Assembly: GCF_000017405.1 (NCBI RefSeq)
Contig: NC_009667.1
Span: 2,466,001-2,530,000 of the forward strand
Reading direction: 5' to 3'
Source: Brucella anthropi ATCC 49188
Lineage (GTDB): Bacteria; Pseudomonadota; Alphaproteobacteria; Rhizobiales; Rhizobiaceae
DNA length: 64,000 nucleotides
Of the stretch, positions 18,851 through 27,834 are shown in pieces. The stretch's first letter is position 1. Every line of letters starts with the position of its first letter. Under the pieces are notes generated by a model. It was not told the DNA's origin and ran no database searches. It saw only the letters and a program-made list of their open reading frames with translations. Made by a program: the position numbers and the translations under genes.

Positions 18851-19633
18851 TTGCAGCGAAATAGTCTCATTGGCGACACGATCCGGAGTCTGGGCTTTCT
18901 AAGCCGCCTGCCGCTTCCGCAGAGATGGTTCGAGGATGGCGATGATTCGTTGCCGCGCAATGCCCGTGCCTTTCCGCTCGCGGGAGCGGTTCTGGGCCTG
19001 CTGGCAGGCGCGGTGCTTTTCATGGCCTATAAAGTGAACCTGCCACCCCTTGCCTGCGCGATGCTCGCAATTGGCGCTCTGGCGGCGATGACCGGCGCGC
19101 TCCATGAAGACGGTCTGGGCGATACTGCTGACGGTTTCTTCGGTGCTTCTTCGCCTGATCGTCGGCTGGATATCATGAAAGATTCCCGCATCGGGACTTT
19201 CGCGGCGCTGACGCTGATTGTCTTCGTCGGTTTGAAAGCGGCTCTACTGATGACAATCATCGACCGCGCAGGCGCGGGATACGCAGCACTTGCGCTGGTC
19301 GGCTGCGAGGCGGCAAGCCGATCAGGCATGCTGGCATTCTGGCACGCCCTTCCTTCCGCGCGTCCCGGTGGACTGTCTGACAGTGTTGGCCAGCCACAAT
19401 GGGAGACCGTAGTTTGCGGTTTCGGGATTGGGTTGGCCTTTCTTGTCTTCACGCTCATTCCAGCGGGCGGATTTCTCTCGCTCATCAATGCGCTTGTGCT
19501 GGCGACGGGTCTGCTTTTCGGCTTTGCCAGACTTTGCATCGCAAAAATCGGCGGGCAGACGGGTGACACGCTAGGCGCGGCGCAGCAGATCGGTTCGGTT
19601 GCCGTCCTCGCCGGGCTTGTCATGGCCCTTTGA
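18851..19633 (+). CDS. cobS: Adenosylcobinamide-GDP ribazoletransferase (cobalamin synthase)
   Basis: CobS/CobV, the membrane enzyme joining alpha-ribazole to adenosylcobinamide-GDP in the last steps of B12 synthesis. 260 residues, five to seven hydrophobic segments, with the conserved [14 protein letters not shown] (Mg-binding) and [15 protein letters not shown]. The listed start is a TTG at 18851 ([21 protein letters not shown]), which gives the family's usual N-terminus; an alternative start could be slightly downstream. Confidence 0.95.
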   Translation: MQRNSLIGDTIRSLGFLSRLPLPQRWFEDGDDSLPRNARAFPLAGAVLGLLAGAVLFMAYKVNLPPLACAMLAIGALAAMTGALHEDGLGDTADGFFGASSPDRRLDIMKDSRIGTFAALTLIVFVGLKAALLMTIIDRAGAGYAALALVGCEAASRSGMLAFWHALPSARPGGLSDSVGQPQWETVVCGFGIGLAFLVFTLIPAGGFLSLINALVLATGLLFGFARLCIAKIGGQTGDTLGAAQQIGSVAVLAGLVMAL

Positions 19634-19651
19634 TGCAACCACATTGCATTC

Positions 19652-19846
19652 ATGGACACGACAACCATCGAATCCCCGTGCATATTGGTTTGCACGATAG
19701 ATACGGAAACCGGCTTCTGTCTCGGCTGTGCCCGGACGCTGGATGAAATCGCACGCTGGTCCAGCATGAGTGCAGAAGAGCGAATGGCCGTCTGGGCGCT
19801 TCTCGCCGACAGGCATGAGATTATTGTAGAAAAGAGAATTGGCTGA
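19652..19846 (+). CDS. DUF1289 domain small protein
   Basis: 64-residue protein with the DUF1289 pattern [29 protein letters not shown]: four cysteines, plausibly a small metal- or Fe-S-binding knuckle. It starts 18 bases after cobS, and its TGA overlaps the next ATG (TGATG), implying co-translation with the aspartic protease. Function unknown. Confidence 0.88.
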   Translation: MDTTTIESPCILVCTIDTETGFCLGCARTLDEIARWSSMSAEERMAVWALLADRHEIIVEKRIG

Positions 19847-20550
19847 TGGGGCGCTTTTTCTGGCTCATTATTGCGGCAGTCGCGATTGTTGTCCTGCTGC
19901 TGATGTCCAACAATGACAGCGGCTCAACGCTTGGCATGGACAATGACGTGTTTGCCCGCGCAGCCTATCTGGGCATTTGGGGCGTCGTGCTTGCCGCTGG
20001 CTTGCTCGGCTCCGGCATCAAGCTGACCGACTTCGCGCGCAATATGGCCATGTGGGCCGTAATTATCCTCGGTCTCGTCGCTGGCTACCAGTATCGTTAT
20101 GAGCTGCAGGATGTCGCGAGCCGGGTCACGGCCGGGCTAATCCCCGGCAGTCCTATTTCAGGCCGCAATGCCGATGGTGCCCTGACTGTCACGCTTGCAA
20201 AGGCTGCAAACGGTCATTTCGAGGTCAACGGGCGCGTAAACGGCGAACGCGTTCACTTTCTGGTCGATACCGGCGCATCTTCGGTCGTCCTGTCCCAACA
20301 AGATGCAGAGCGCGCGGGCATAGACACGGCCTCGCTCAACTATTCCGTTCCGATCATGACGGCCAATGGCACGGCAAGTGCAGCAGTCATCAATATTGCT
20401 ACATTGCAGATTGGCGATATCGAACGCCAGAATGTGCGCGCCATGGTGACGAAGGAAGGCCTGATGACAGGCAGCCTGCTCGGCATGAACTTCCTGCAAA
20501 CCCTCGGCGGGTTCACTGTCCGCGGCGACCAGCTTATTCTGATTGATTAG
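19846..20550 (+). CDS. TIGR02281-type retroviral-like aspartic protease, membrane-anchored
   Basis: 234 residues: three N-terminal hydrophobic segments (about 1-20, 40-60, 63-80), then a single-domain clan AA protease with FLVDTGASSVVLS (catalytic DTGA) and a flap-like LGMNFLQTLGGF region. As in the family, one DTG motif means it must dimerise. The domain should be periplasmic; substrates unknown. The TAG stop coincides with the start of a palindromic element. Confidence 0.87.
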   Translation: MGRFFWLIIAAVAIVVLLLMSNNDSGSTLGMDNDVFARAAYLGIWGVVLAAGLLGSGIKLTDFARNMAMWAVIILGLVAGYQYRYELQDVASRVTAGLIPGSPISGRNADGALTVTLAKAANGHFEVNGRVNGERVHFLVDTGASSVVLSQQDAERAGIDTASLNYSVPIMTANGTASAAVINIATLQIGDIERQNVRAMVTKEGLMTGSLLGMNFLQTLGGFTVRGDQLILID

Positions 20551-20646
20551 AGCGCATCCCGAAAAGTGTGAAACGGTTTTCGGATAAGATGCGCGTCAAA
20601 ACAAATACTGAGAGCGCCGATCTGATCCAATCAGATCGAAACGTAT
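20548..20646 (+). repeat. Palindromic element beginning at a stop codon, with tail
   Basis: TAGAGCGCATCCCGAAAAGT ... CGGATAAGATGCGC forms a hairpin (20548-20594); a second short palindrome (GAGCGCCGATCTGATCCAAT then CAGATCG) follows. The same two-part mosaic occurs at 22617-22716. It lies between convergent genes and its first three bases are the TAG of the protease gene. Confidence 0.8.
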
Positions 20647-20647
20647 T

Positions 20648-21661
20648 CTAAGCAGCTTCTGCTGCCGCTTCAGTCACGACGGCATAGGCCTGACGCAGCA
20701 CGTCGCTGTTTGCGCCCGGCTTGGTGGCGTCTGTCGAAAGGATTTGCCGCCAGCGCCGCGCGCCCGGCTGTCCGGTAAAAAGCCCGACCATATGGCGGCT
20801 CACATGCGAAAGCCTGCCGCCTGTCGCGATATGGCGATCAGTGTAAGCGCACATGTCATCGATGATATCAGCGATCGAGGTATCTGCCTGATCGCCGCCA
20901 TAAAGGCGCGCATCCACCTCCGCCAAAATCTCGGGGTTATGGTAAGCGGCGCGACCGAGCATCACCGCATCGACCGTCTGCAAGTGCTGCTCTGCTTCGT
21001 CCAGTGTATTGATCCCCCCGTTGATGCCGACGAAAACATCACCAAGCCGCGCCTTGAGGCGATAGACGCGATCATAGTCGAGCGGTGGAATCTCGCGGTT
21101 TTCCTTCGGCGACAGTCCTTTCAGCCAGGCCTTGCGGGCATGGACCCAAAGCGCATCAGCACCAGCATCAAGTGTCAGATCGGCCAAAGTATCGAGTGCA
21201 ACTTCCACATCCTGATCGTCAACGCCAATACGGCATTTGACGGTAACGGGCACGGAAACGGCCTCTTTCATTGCAGAGACGCAACGCGCCACCACATCCG
21301 GGGTCTGCATGAGGCAGGCTCCGAATGTACCTGACTGCACGCGATCCGACGGGCAACCGACATTGAGATTGATTTCATCATAGCCGTAATCGGCGCCGAT
21401 CTTCGCAGCTTCTTTCAGCTTCACCGGATCGGAACCGCCTAACTGCAGCGCCACAGGATGTTCAGCAGTGTCGAAACCCAGCAACCGGTCGCGTGGGCCG
21501 TGAATGATGGCATCCGCCACGACCATTTCAGTATAGAGCAATGCCTGCTTCGAAAAGAGCCGGTGAAAGTAGCGGCAATGTCTGTCCGACCAGTCAATCA
21601 TGGGCGCAACAGCAAAGCGCACATCCGGATAGTTGCGTGTTTTTGATTTTATTTCAGTCAT
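20648..21661 (-). CDS. dusA: tRNA dihydrouridine(20/20a) synthase DusA
   Basis: Flavin enzyme reducing uridine 20/20a in the tRNA D-loop. 337 residues: AVAPMIDWSDRHCRYFHRLF (FMN-binding start, DusA-type), NLNVGCPSDRVQSGTFGACL (catalytic Cys in NVGCPS), the KCRIGVDD segment, LWVHARKAWLKGLSPKENR and GINGGI (phosphate site). The C-terminal helical domain contains SRHMVGLFTGQPGARRWR, typical of the DusA subfamily. Confidence 0.95.
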   Translation of the reverse strand: MTEIKSKTRNYPDVRFAVAPMIDWSDRHCRYFHRLFSKQALLYTEMVVADAIIHGPRDRLLGFDTAEHPVALQLGGSDPVKLKEAAKIGADYGYDEINLNVGCPSDRVQSGTFGACLMQTPDVVARCVSAMKEAVSVPVTVKCRIGVDDQDVEVALDTLADLTLDAGADALWVHARKAWLKGLSPKENREIPPLDYDRVYRLKARLGDVFVGINGGINTLDEAEQHLQTVDAVMLGRAAYHNPEILAEVDARLYGGDQADTSIADIIDDMCAYTDRHIATGGRLSHVSRHMVGLFTGQPGARRWRQILSTDATKPGANSDVLRQAYAVVTEAAAEAA

Positions 21662-21934
21662 TTATACAACAATCCTGAGAATGCGATTCAGTCGCAATCG
21701 GCGCTTTCGGCATTTATTTGAATTCGGAAGGGTGCCAAAAGCCACAATTGATCGAAATGATCAAGTTTCGCCAATATTGCAGTCGCTCCTCAATATAGTG
21801 AGCCGAAGCGAATTTTCATACCCGATGTGGGGACTCTGGCTGCTCCAAAGACTGTCTTCTCACCCAATAAACATTATGATCAATCACGGAAGCATTCTCC
21901 CGATTCTCATCTGCGTAGTTAAAGGACATTCAGC
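21662..21934. other. Divergent intergenic region dusA / HAD phosphatase
   Basis: 273 bases of comparatively AT-rich DNA holding divergent promoters. I see no gene, repeat or riboswitch in it. Confidence 0.4.
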
Positions 21935-22618
21935 GTGACCTCCTTTTCCCCTTTCGGCAAATCATTCGATGCGTTTCTTTTCGACATGGACGGTACGATA
22001 TTGAGTTCCATTGAAGCGACCGAACGTGTGTGGAGCGAATGGGCGATACGTCATGGCATTGATCCAGTCACATTCCTGCCGACGATCCATGGTGTCCGGG
22101 CAGTCGAAACCGTCCGCCGCCTTGCTCTGCCGGGCGTGGACCCGATCCGCGAGGCAGAGATATTGTTTCAGGCCGAGATGGCCGATCTGGACGGCATTGC
22201 ACCTATCGACGGCGCGTATGACTTTCTCAGTTCATTGCCGCAAGACCGTTGGGCAATCGTGACCTCGGCGCCACTTGAACTTGCTACCCGCCGCGTCGCC
22301 GCGGCAGGACTGCCGATGCCAAAGACCATCGTTTCCGCCGAAGATGTAGAGCGTGGCAAGCCGAGCCCCGAATGTTTCCAGCTTGGCGCGAAACGACTTG
22401 GTTTCGATCCGCACAATTGCCTTGTGTTCGAGGATGCGCCAGCCGGTATCGTTGCCGGAGAAACTGCCGGTGCGAGCGTTGTCGTGGTCACCGCAACGCA
22501 TCCGCACTCCCCAAAGACATCCCATCTGAGCATTGAAAGCTATCGCTCTCTGCGGCTCGATATTCTGGATGATGGCAGACTGGTGCTCGAACCGACCACG
22601 CCCATCTCGGTGGGTTAG
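21935..22618 (+). CDS. HAD-family sugar-phosphate phosphatase
   Basis: 227-residue haloacid dehalogenase-like phosphatase. Motif I FLFDMDGTILSS (nucleophile Asp), motif II IVTSA, motif III with Lys in GKPSPECFQLGAKRLG, and motif IV VFEDAPAGIVAGETAG. The C1 cap (helical) places it with beta-phosphoglucomutase/YfbT-like sugar phosphatases; exact substrate unknown. GTG start at 21935, preceded by AAAGGA. The TAG stop opens a palindromic element. Confidence 0.9.
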   Translation: MTSFSPFGKSFDAFLFDMDGTILSSIEATERVWSEWAIRHGIDPVTFLPTIHGVRAVETVRRLALPGVDPIREAEILFQAEMADLDGIAPIDGAYDFLSSLPQDRWAIVTSAPLELATRRVAAAGLPMPKTIVSAEDVERGKPSPECFQLGAKRLGFDPHNCLVFEDAPAGIVAGETAGASVVVVTATHPHSPKTSHLSIESYRSLRLDILDDGRLVLEPTTPISVG

Positions 22619-22716
22619 AGCATAATCCGACCGGAGTGAAACGAGGATCGATAAGATTATGCTTGAAATAGAAATATTTAGAGCGTCGGTCTGATCCAAT
22701 CAGATCGATGCTCTAA
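22616..22716 (+). repeat. Palindromic element beginning at a stop codon, second copy
   Basis: TAGAGCATAATCCGACCGGA ... ATAAGATTATGC hairpin, then GAGCGTCGGTCTGATCCAAT / CAGATCGATGCTCT. Same two-module structure as 20548-20646, again starting with the TAG of the upstream gene and filling the space between convergent genes. Confidence 0.8.
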
Positions 22717-23852
22717 ATAACCCGCCGTCCCTCTCGCCAGACGGTGCGGATGATCGGAACGTGATCGGCAATCTGCACACGAACCAGATCAGCCCGTTTG
22801 CCGGCAACAATCTCGCCGCGATCATCCAGCCCTACCGCTTTGGCGGGGTTGGCGGAAACCAGACGAATGGCTTGCGGCAGCGAGATATTCTCGACGACAT
22901 CAGCTAGAAAAAAAGCCGACTGCATCATGCTGGCCGGGATATAATCCGACGATATGATATCGAGATGCCCGGCTTCGACCAGCTCGCGCGCAGACACATT
23001 TCCCGAATGCGAACCGCCGCGTACGACATTCGGCGCTCCCATAAGCACCGACATTCCGGAATCTTTTGACGCTTTCGCAGCTGTATGTGTCGTGGGAAAT
23101 TCCGCGACGCGTATTCCCTGTGCCTGTGCTTCCGCGACATGCTCTGTCGTCGCGTCATCGTGGCTCGCCAGAATAACCCCGCGCTGGTGGCACAATTCGG
23201 CAATCGCCTTGCGTGTCGGCGCGGAATATTGCTGGGACTGCCCGATACGCCGCTCGCAATAGAGCCGGAATTCTTCTTCCGAGAATTTCAGCTTGCGAAT
23301 AAAATATGTCTTGTAGGTTTCGATATCCGTGAACTGACGCTGCCCCGGCGCGTGATCCATCAGCGACACCAGCCTGACCAGCGCCTGATTGCCAAACTGT
23401 TCGAAGGCAGGAAGGCAGTCGGGTGCGGAAACCTCGCAACGCAAATGCAGGAAATGGTCGGCGCGCAAACGGCCCGCATCGCGGCCTTCGGCAATTGCCG
23501 ACGATAGCTTGCGCATATCGTCGATACCCGTTTCGGCGTCGTCATCAAAGCCAATGCGCAATGCGTCGAAAACGGTGGTAATCCCTGAGGCGGCAATCTG
23601 GGCATCATGCGCCTGTACGGCGGCAATAGGGTTCCAGCGCACCTTTGGGCGCGGAGCATAGTGTCCTTCGAGATGATCTGTGTGCAGTTCCACCAGTCCC
23701 GGCGTCAGGAAGTCGCCTTCCATATCGTCGCCGACACTGGAGGTGCCGGTAGAGATATCGGCGATCTTGCCGTCGACGAGCTTCAGCGAACCGAGAACGA
23801 CATCGTCGGAGAGCACGATACGGGCGTTGCGCAGAACCGTTTCATTTCCCAT
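22713..23852 (-). CDS. phnM: Alpha-D-ribose 1-methylphosphonate 5-triphosphate diphosphatase
   Basis: PhnM, amidohydrolase-superfamily enzyme that removes pyrophosphate from the triphosphate intermediate of the C-P lyase pathway. 379 residues with the metal ligands in LVELHTDHLEGHYAPRP, HDDATTEHV and the late GGSHSGN...ELVEAGHLDIISSDYIP. Start at 23852; it follows the DUF1045 gene with a 3-base gap, so the two form an operon. The rest of the phn pathway (phnGHIJKL) is not in this window. Confidence 0.94.
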   Translation of the reverse strand: MGNETVLRNARIVLSDDVVLGSLKLVDGKIADISTGTSSVGDDMEGDFLTPGLVELHTDHLEGHYAPRPKVRWNPIAAVQAHDAQIAASGITTVFDALRIGFDDDAETGIDDMRKLSSAIAEGRDAGRLRADHFLHLRCEVSAPDCLPAFEQFGNQALVRLVSLMDHAPGQRQFTDIETYKTYFIRKLKFSEEEFRLYCERRIGQSQQYSAPTRKAIAELCHQRGVILASHDDATTEHVAEAQAQGIRVAEFPTTHTAAKASKDSGMSVLMGAPNVVRGGSHSGNVSARELVEAGHLDIISSDYIPASMMQSAFFLADVVENISLPQAIRLVSANPAKAVGLDDRGEIVAGKRADLVRVQIADHVPIIRTVWREGRRVI

Positions 23853-23855
23853 TGC

Positions 23856-24587
23856 TTACGGCCTCCCAACCGCTCGTGAGGCCCGAGCAGACGCAACCTT
23901 ACCACCGGTCAGAGGATGCAGCGAATGAATCTCGAAAGGAGCCCCTTTCTCAGGTTCCACGAACAGAGCGAGATTCGCAACCTCTACGGCGTCGTCCAGC
24001 AGCGGCGTAAAGAATTCGTCCAGCGTCCGCTCCACGCGGGCGCGGTCTTTCTCCTCAACCGGGCCGGTCAGGGTCATGTGAAAGCGGAACTCCTCGAACA
24101 CATAAGGATAGCCCCAGCGTTCGATGTTGTGCCGCTGTGTCTCGCTGAGACGCTCCGGCCGCCGCTTTGCAATTTCCGCCTCAGTGAGCGGTGCGCGAAA
24201 CCGGTCGAAGGCAACGACAACATCATTGGCGAGCTGGTTCAGCTCAGCAACCGGCTCTTCCGGCACGAGCGCGAAGAACGGGCCAATTGCATGCAGCTTC
24301 AAACGGGGAATGACGACCGGTGACGCCGACGATGCGAAATGCATCAATGCGGAAAGCAGGTCATTTTCAGTATGCTCTTCATCCAGACGGAACGGCGCTT
24401 TCATGGTCGCATGAAAACCATAACGGCGCGGCTCTTCGGTCAGCTGGGCGATTTCAGCGGTCGCGAGTGAGCGAATCGCAGGCATTTTGACCGGCTCCCC
24501 GCTGAACGCATTGCGCCCGAGCCAGTTTGCGGCAACCTTCAAAAGCGCATCATTGGATGGCGGCGTGAAATAAATCGCATAACGCAT
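23856..24587 (-). CDS. DUF1045 2H phosphoesterase, phosphonate-linked
   Basis: 243-residue DUF1045 protein, a family associated with phosphonate operons (TIGR03223). It has the two HxT motifs of 2H phosphoesterases: YGFHATMKAPF and FRFHMTLTGPV, about 120 residues apart, suggesting activity on a cyclic phosphate or 2'-3' cyclic ester. In some phn operons such an enzyme could resolve the 1,2-cyclic phosphate product, but that is inference. Confidence 0.88.
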   Translation of the reverse strand: MRYAIYFTPPSNDALLKVAANWLGRNAFSGEPVKMPAIRSLATAEIAQLTEEPRRYGFHATMKAPFRLDEEHTENDLLSALMHFASSASPVVIPRLKLHAIGPFFALVPEEPVAELNQLANDVVVAFDRFRAPLTEAEIAKRRPERLSETQRHNIERWGYPYVFEEFRFHMTLTGPVEEKDRARVERTLDEFFTPLLDDAVEVANLALFVEPEKGAPFEIHSLHPLTGGKVASARASRAVGRP

Positions 24588-24646
24588 GTCAAATCCTTAG
24601 GCGAGGTTCGCTACACGACGTCAGCGGAACTCCAAAATATCAGGTA

Positions 24647-24693
24647 ATGCATCGTGCTTTTGAAAAGCTATCCCGATTTTGAGGGCGATGCAG
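24647..24693 (+). repeat. Palindromic element (GATTTT type) upstream of the sugar kinase
   Basis: ATGCATCGTGCTTTTGAAAA ... CCCGATTTTGAGGGCGATGCA: imperfect hairpin related to the elements at 55217 and 58812. Lies between divergent genes. Confidence 0.55.
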
Positions 24694-24816
24694 TCGGGGG
24701 ATGCTTACACAATGAATGTGGCAAGTCGATAAAGGCTGGATGACTACCGACAAACCAATTTTACATAGCGGCAAATTAGTATAGGCGTTAGCCCCATTGG
24801 AAGTGAGGAGACTGAC

Positions 24817-25734
24817 ATGGGCGGATTTGCGTCTATCGGCGAATGCATGATCGAGCTTTCAGGCAATGAAGGCGATCAATGGCGCATGGGTTTTGCGGGT
24901 GATACGCTGAACACCGCCTGGTACATGCGGGCACTGATGGAGAAATCCTACCCTGTCGAATATGTGACCGCTTTCGGCGAAGACAGCTTCTCCCAGAAGC
25001 AGCGCGTATTCCTGACATCAAATGGAATCGGAATCGCCCATAGCCCCATTATTGACGGGCTTCATCCCGGTCTTTACGCAATCACGCTCAACGGCGCCGA
25101 GCGTTCCTTCACCTACTGGCGGAGCGACGCCGCCGCAAGGCGTCTCGCCAGCGACCGCGAAGCCCTGGAAAAAAGCCTGACCGGCCGTGACATCATCTAT
25201 TTTTCGGGCATTTCAATCGCCATCATCCTGCCCGAGCATCGCGACACGTTTTTCGATGTCTTGCGGAAGTGCCGCGCCGCCGGCTCACGAATCGCATTCG
25301 ATCCGAATTTCCGCCACCAGCTCTGGCCTGACCGGAAAGTTGCGCAGGAGATCATCAGCGAAGCGATGCGCATTGCGGATATTGCCCTACCCACATTCCC
25401 CGATGAACAAGCGCTCTTTGGCGACAAGGATGCCGCCGCCTGTGCAGATCGCCTTGCCGCACTCGGCGTGAAAGAGATCGTCGTCAAGGACGGCACCGAA
25501 CCGGCTCTGGTCGTCTCCGGCGATGAAAGTGTGTCAGTTCCGTCCGTTGTGGCGCAAGCCGTGGACACCACCGGCGCTGGCGACAGCTTCAACGGTGCCT
25601 ATCTTGCTGCGCGATTGAACGGGCTTGCTCCGGTGGATGCAGCCCGCAAGGCGCATCTGGTTGCAGCGCGTGTCGTCGAGATACGCGGCGCGCTCGCTCC
25701 GATGGAAACCGCACGCGCCGCTTTTGCTGATTGA
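24817..25734 (+). CDS. kdgK: PfkB-family sugar kinase, probably 2-dehydro-3-deoxygluconokinase
   Basis: 305-residue ribokinase-fold enzyme. It starts MGGFASIGECMIELSG and has GFAGDTLNTAWYM (substrate loop as in KdgK), ITLNGAERSFTYWRSDAAAR (KdgK-like), and DTTGAGDSFNGAYLAA (PfkB signature 2 with the catalytic Asp). Phosphorylates KDG at C6 in hexuronate/Entner-Doudoroff catabolism. RBS GTGAGGAGACTGAC precedes the ATG. Its stop abuts the convergent galM stop with no gap. KdgK is the best call by motif; related sugar kinases cannot be excluded. Confidence 0.85.
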   Translation: MGGFASIGECMIELSGNEGDQWRMGFAGDTLNTAWYMRALMEKSYPVEYVTAFGEDSFSQKQRVFLTSNGIGIAHSPIIDGLHPGLYAITLNGAERSFTYWRSDAAARRLASDREALEKSLTGRDIIYFSGISIAIILPEHRDTFFDVLRKCRAAGSRIAFDPNFRHQLWPDRKVAQEIISEAMRIADIALPTFPDEQALFGDKDAAACADRLAALGVKEIVVKDGTEPALVVSGDESVSVPSVVAQAVDTTGAGDSFNGAYLAARLNGLAPVDAARKAHLVAARVVEIRGALAPMETARAAFAD

Positions 25735-26754
25735 TTATTTTTCGCGTGAAAAGCTGAAATGGCTGGTCTGGGCGTAAATCTCGCCCGGACGCAATATTGC
25801 CTGCGGGAAATACGGATATTCCAGCGATCCCGGCCATATCTGCGGCTCAAGACAGAAACCCGCGTGTTTTCCGTAAGGCTTGCCCATCAGGCCGATGCAA
25901 TCATTGGCCATGGTGTTGCCTGCATAGAACTGAACGCCCGGTTCTGTCGTTGAGATATCGAGACGAATACCGGAACGAGCGCCCTTGACCGACGCGCATG
26001 GGCGCAATGGTCCCCGCGCTGCGGTCAGGCAGAAATTGCTGTCGTACTGGACCTGACTGCCATTCTCCTCAAAGCGAATCGGACGGAACTCCCGGAAATC
26101 GAAAGGCGTTCCTTTGACCGGCAGAACGCGTCCGTCCGGAATGAGAGCATCATCGACCGGCATATAGGCGTCGGCGTCGATCTTGAGCTGATGATCGAGG
26201 ATATCGCCCTCGCCGCCATCATCGAGATTGAAGTAGCTGTGATGCAGCAGGTTGCAGACGGTCGGCTTGTCGGTCACCGCTTCCAGCCGCACGATGAGCG
26301 TCCCATCCCCGGTGAGCATATAGGTGCAGCTGACATTCAGGTTGCCGGGAAACCCCATCTCGCCATCGGTTGCCACCGTCGCAAGCGTCACGAAATCCGG
26401 ACCGTTTCCGGTTATCTTCCAGACGCGATTGCCGAGCCCCTTGCTGCCGCCGTGCAGGTTGTGGCGGCCCTGAAAATTCGGCTCTACCTCGCAAGTCGTT
26501 CCGTCCAGATCAAACCGGGCATTGCGGATACGATTGGCCGAACGACCCGCAATCGCACCCAGATGCGGTGAATGGGCCGGATAATCGGCAAAGTCGCGAT
26601 AGCCGATCACCAGCGGAGCCGCATGGCCCTCCATGCGCAGATCCTGAATGGCTGCGCCCCAATTGATGATCCTGGCCGTCAGCGGGCCATTGGAGATCGT
26701 GAGCCGGTGAACCGCCTGCCCGTCCGGTGCATATCCAAAGATTTCCGAATTCAC
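25735..26754 (-). CDS. galM: Aldose 1-epimerase
   Basis: Galactose mutarotase family, interconverting alpha and beta anomers of aldoses. 339 residues, with GRSANRIRNARFDLDG, NLHGGSKGLGNRVWKI (catalytic His region), LLHHSYFNLDDGG (second catalytic His) and CLEPQIWPGS (catalytic Glu). Convergent with the sugar kinase gene; the two stop codons are adjacent, so their transcripts must overlap. Confidence 0.93.
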   Translation of the reverse strand: MNSEIFGYAPDGQAVHRLTISNGPLTARIINWGAAIQDLRMEGHAAPLVIGYRDFADYPAHSPHLGAIAGRSANRIRNARFDLDGTTCEVEPNFQGRHNLHGGSKGLGNRVWKITGNGPDFVTLATVATDGEMGFPGNLNVSCTYMLTGDGTLIVRLEAVTDKPTVCNLLHHSYFNLDDGGEGDILDHQLKIDADAYMPVDDALIPDGRVLPVKGTPFDFREFRPIRFEENGSQVQYDSNFCLTAARGPLRPCASVKGARSGIRLDISTTEPGVQFYAGNTMANDCIGLMGKPYGKHAGFCLEPQIWPGSLEYPYFPQAILRPGEIYAQTSHFSFSREK

Positions 26755-26973
26755 TTTTGCCCGCCTGTCAATGATGCAGCGATGAGATGCTCATGAAGCC
26801 GCATCATCGTGCAGTACGCAAGACACATCGTGATCAAATAATGATTTTGAACCAATCTTGATTGAATGCATGAACAAGTAGTTTTCACACTATTTTCTTC
26901 TGAAGAACCAATGATATCCTGAGCTATAAATTACTGTTTTTTATCGATAAATACTAAATTAGAGGCTTTTTCA

Positions 26974-27732
26974 ATGAAATCGAATTTCCAGAAAGTCATG
27001 CCTTATATTTTTAGTGAAGAAGGCGGATATGCAGACAATCCCGCTGATCCCGGCGGCGCAACCAATATGGGTATCACCATCGCAACCCTGTCCGCATGGG
27101 ACGGACATCAGGCATCGCCCGAAGACGTAAAGGAAATGATGCCAGCAACTGCCACGCAAATCTATCAGGTGCAATTCTGGAACAAGATCGACGGAGACAA
27201 CCTGCCTTCGGGTCTCGACTACGCCCTGTTCGACTTTTCGGTCAATTCAGGTCCCGCACGCGCGGCAAGGATGCTGCAAGGTATTCTGGGCTTGCCCGAA
27301 GATGGAATAATTGGAGCCCAGACGGTTGCGGCCGCCAATATGCGATCTACCGACGAGGTCATCAATGCTTTGTGCGATGCACGCGCATCCTGGCTGGAAG
27401 GATTGTCTACAGCCTCAACCTTCGGCAAAGGCTGGCTCGCCCGTGTCGAACGGGTACGTTCTCGCGCGCTGGCGCTCGCTGCCAACGCGCCCATCATCCA
27501 TGCCGCAGGACCGACGAATGATATCTCACCCAAGGCCCGTCAGGGCGATATGGCCGTCACATCTGTTTTGAAGCACCCGGAAGCTTTGGGGACAATGGGG
27601 AGCGTGGCATCAGGCCTCGTGGCAATTGCATCGGGGAATGGCCCGGTGCAATACGCACTGGCAATTGTGATGATCGCCTGTGCTGCGGTTGGTCTTTGGT
27701 ATTTTGTGCGGCGCGTCAGAAACGAACCCTAG
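26974..27732 (+). CDS. sagA: GH108 N-acetylmuramidase with C-terminal membrane helix (SagA-like)
   Basis: 252-residue glycoside hydrolase 108 enzyme cutting peptidoglycan. N-terminal catalytic motif SEEGGYADNPADPGGATNMGIT (catalytic Glu in EEGGY), then QVQFWNKIDGDNLPSGLDYALFDFSVNSGP (family 108), a PG_binding_3 region (GLPEDGIIGAQTV), and a C-terminal hydrophobic segment about 222-245. In Brucella the comparable secretion activator SagA promotes type IV secretion. No signal peptide, as in other GH108 enzymes. The upstream 219 bases are unusually AT-rich. Confidence 0.87.
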   Translation: MKSNFQKVMPYIFSEEGGYADNPADPGGATNMGITIATLSAWDGHQASPEDVKEMMPATATQIYQVQFWNKIDGDNLPSGLDYALFDFSVNSGPARAARMLQGILGLPEDGIIGAQTVAAANMRSTDEVINALCDARASWLEGLSTASTFGKGWLARVERVRSRALALAANAPIIHAAGPTNDISPKARQGDMAVTSVLKHPEALGTMGSVASGLVAIASGNGPVQYALAIVMIACAAVGLWYFVRRVRNEP

Positions 27733-27834
27733 CCCAGTTGTAATAACTCAGTTTTGAGAATATTTCCAAAATTAGAGTTTGTCTTTATGTTGCGCTTCGT
27801 ATGTTGCGCGCCTTATATGCGGTTTTGAAAGCTC
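27733..27834. promoter_or_regulatory. Likely promoter of acpXL operon
   Basis: A TTGCGC (27790) - 16 bp - CTTATA spacing resembles a sigma-70 promoter of alphaproteobacteria. Not conclusive without start-site data. Confidence 0.35.
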
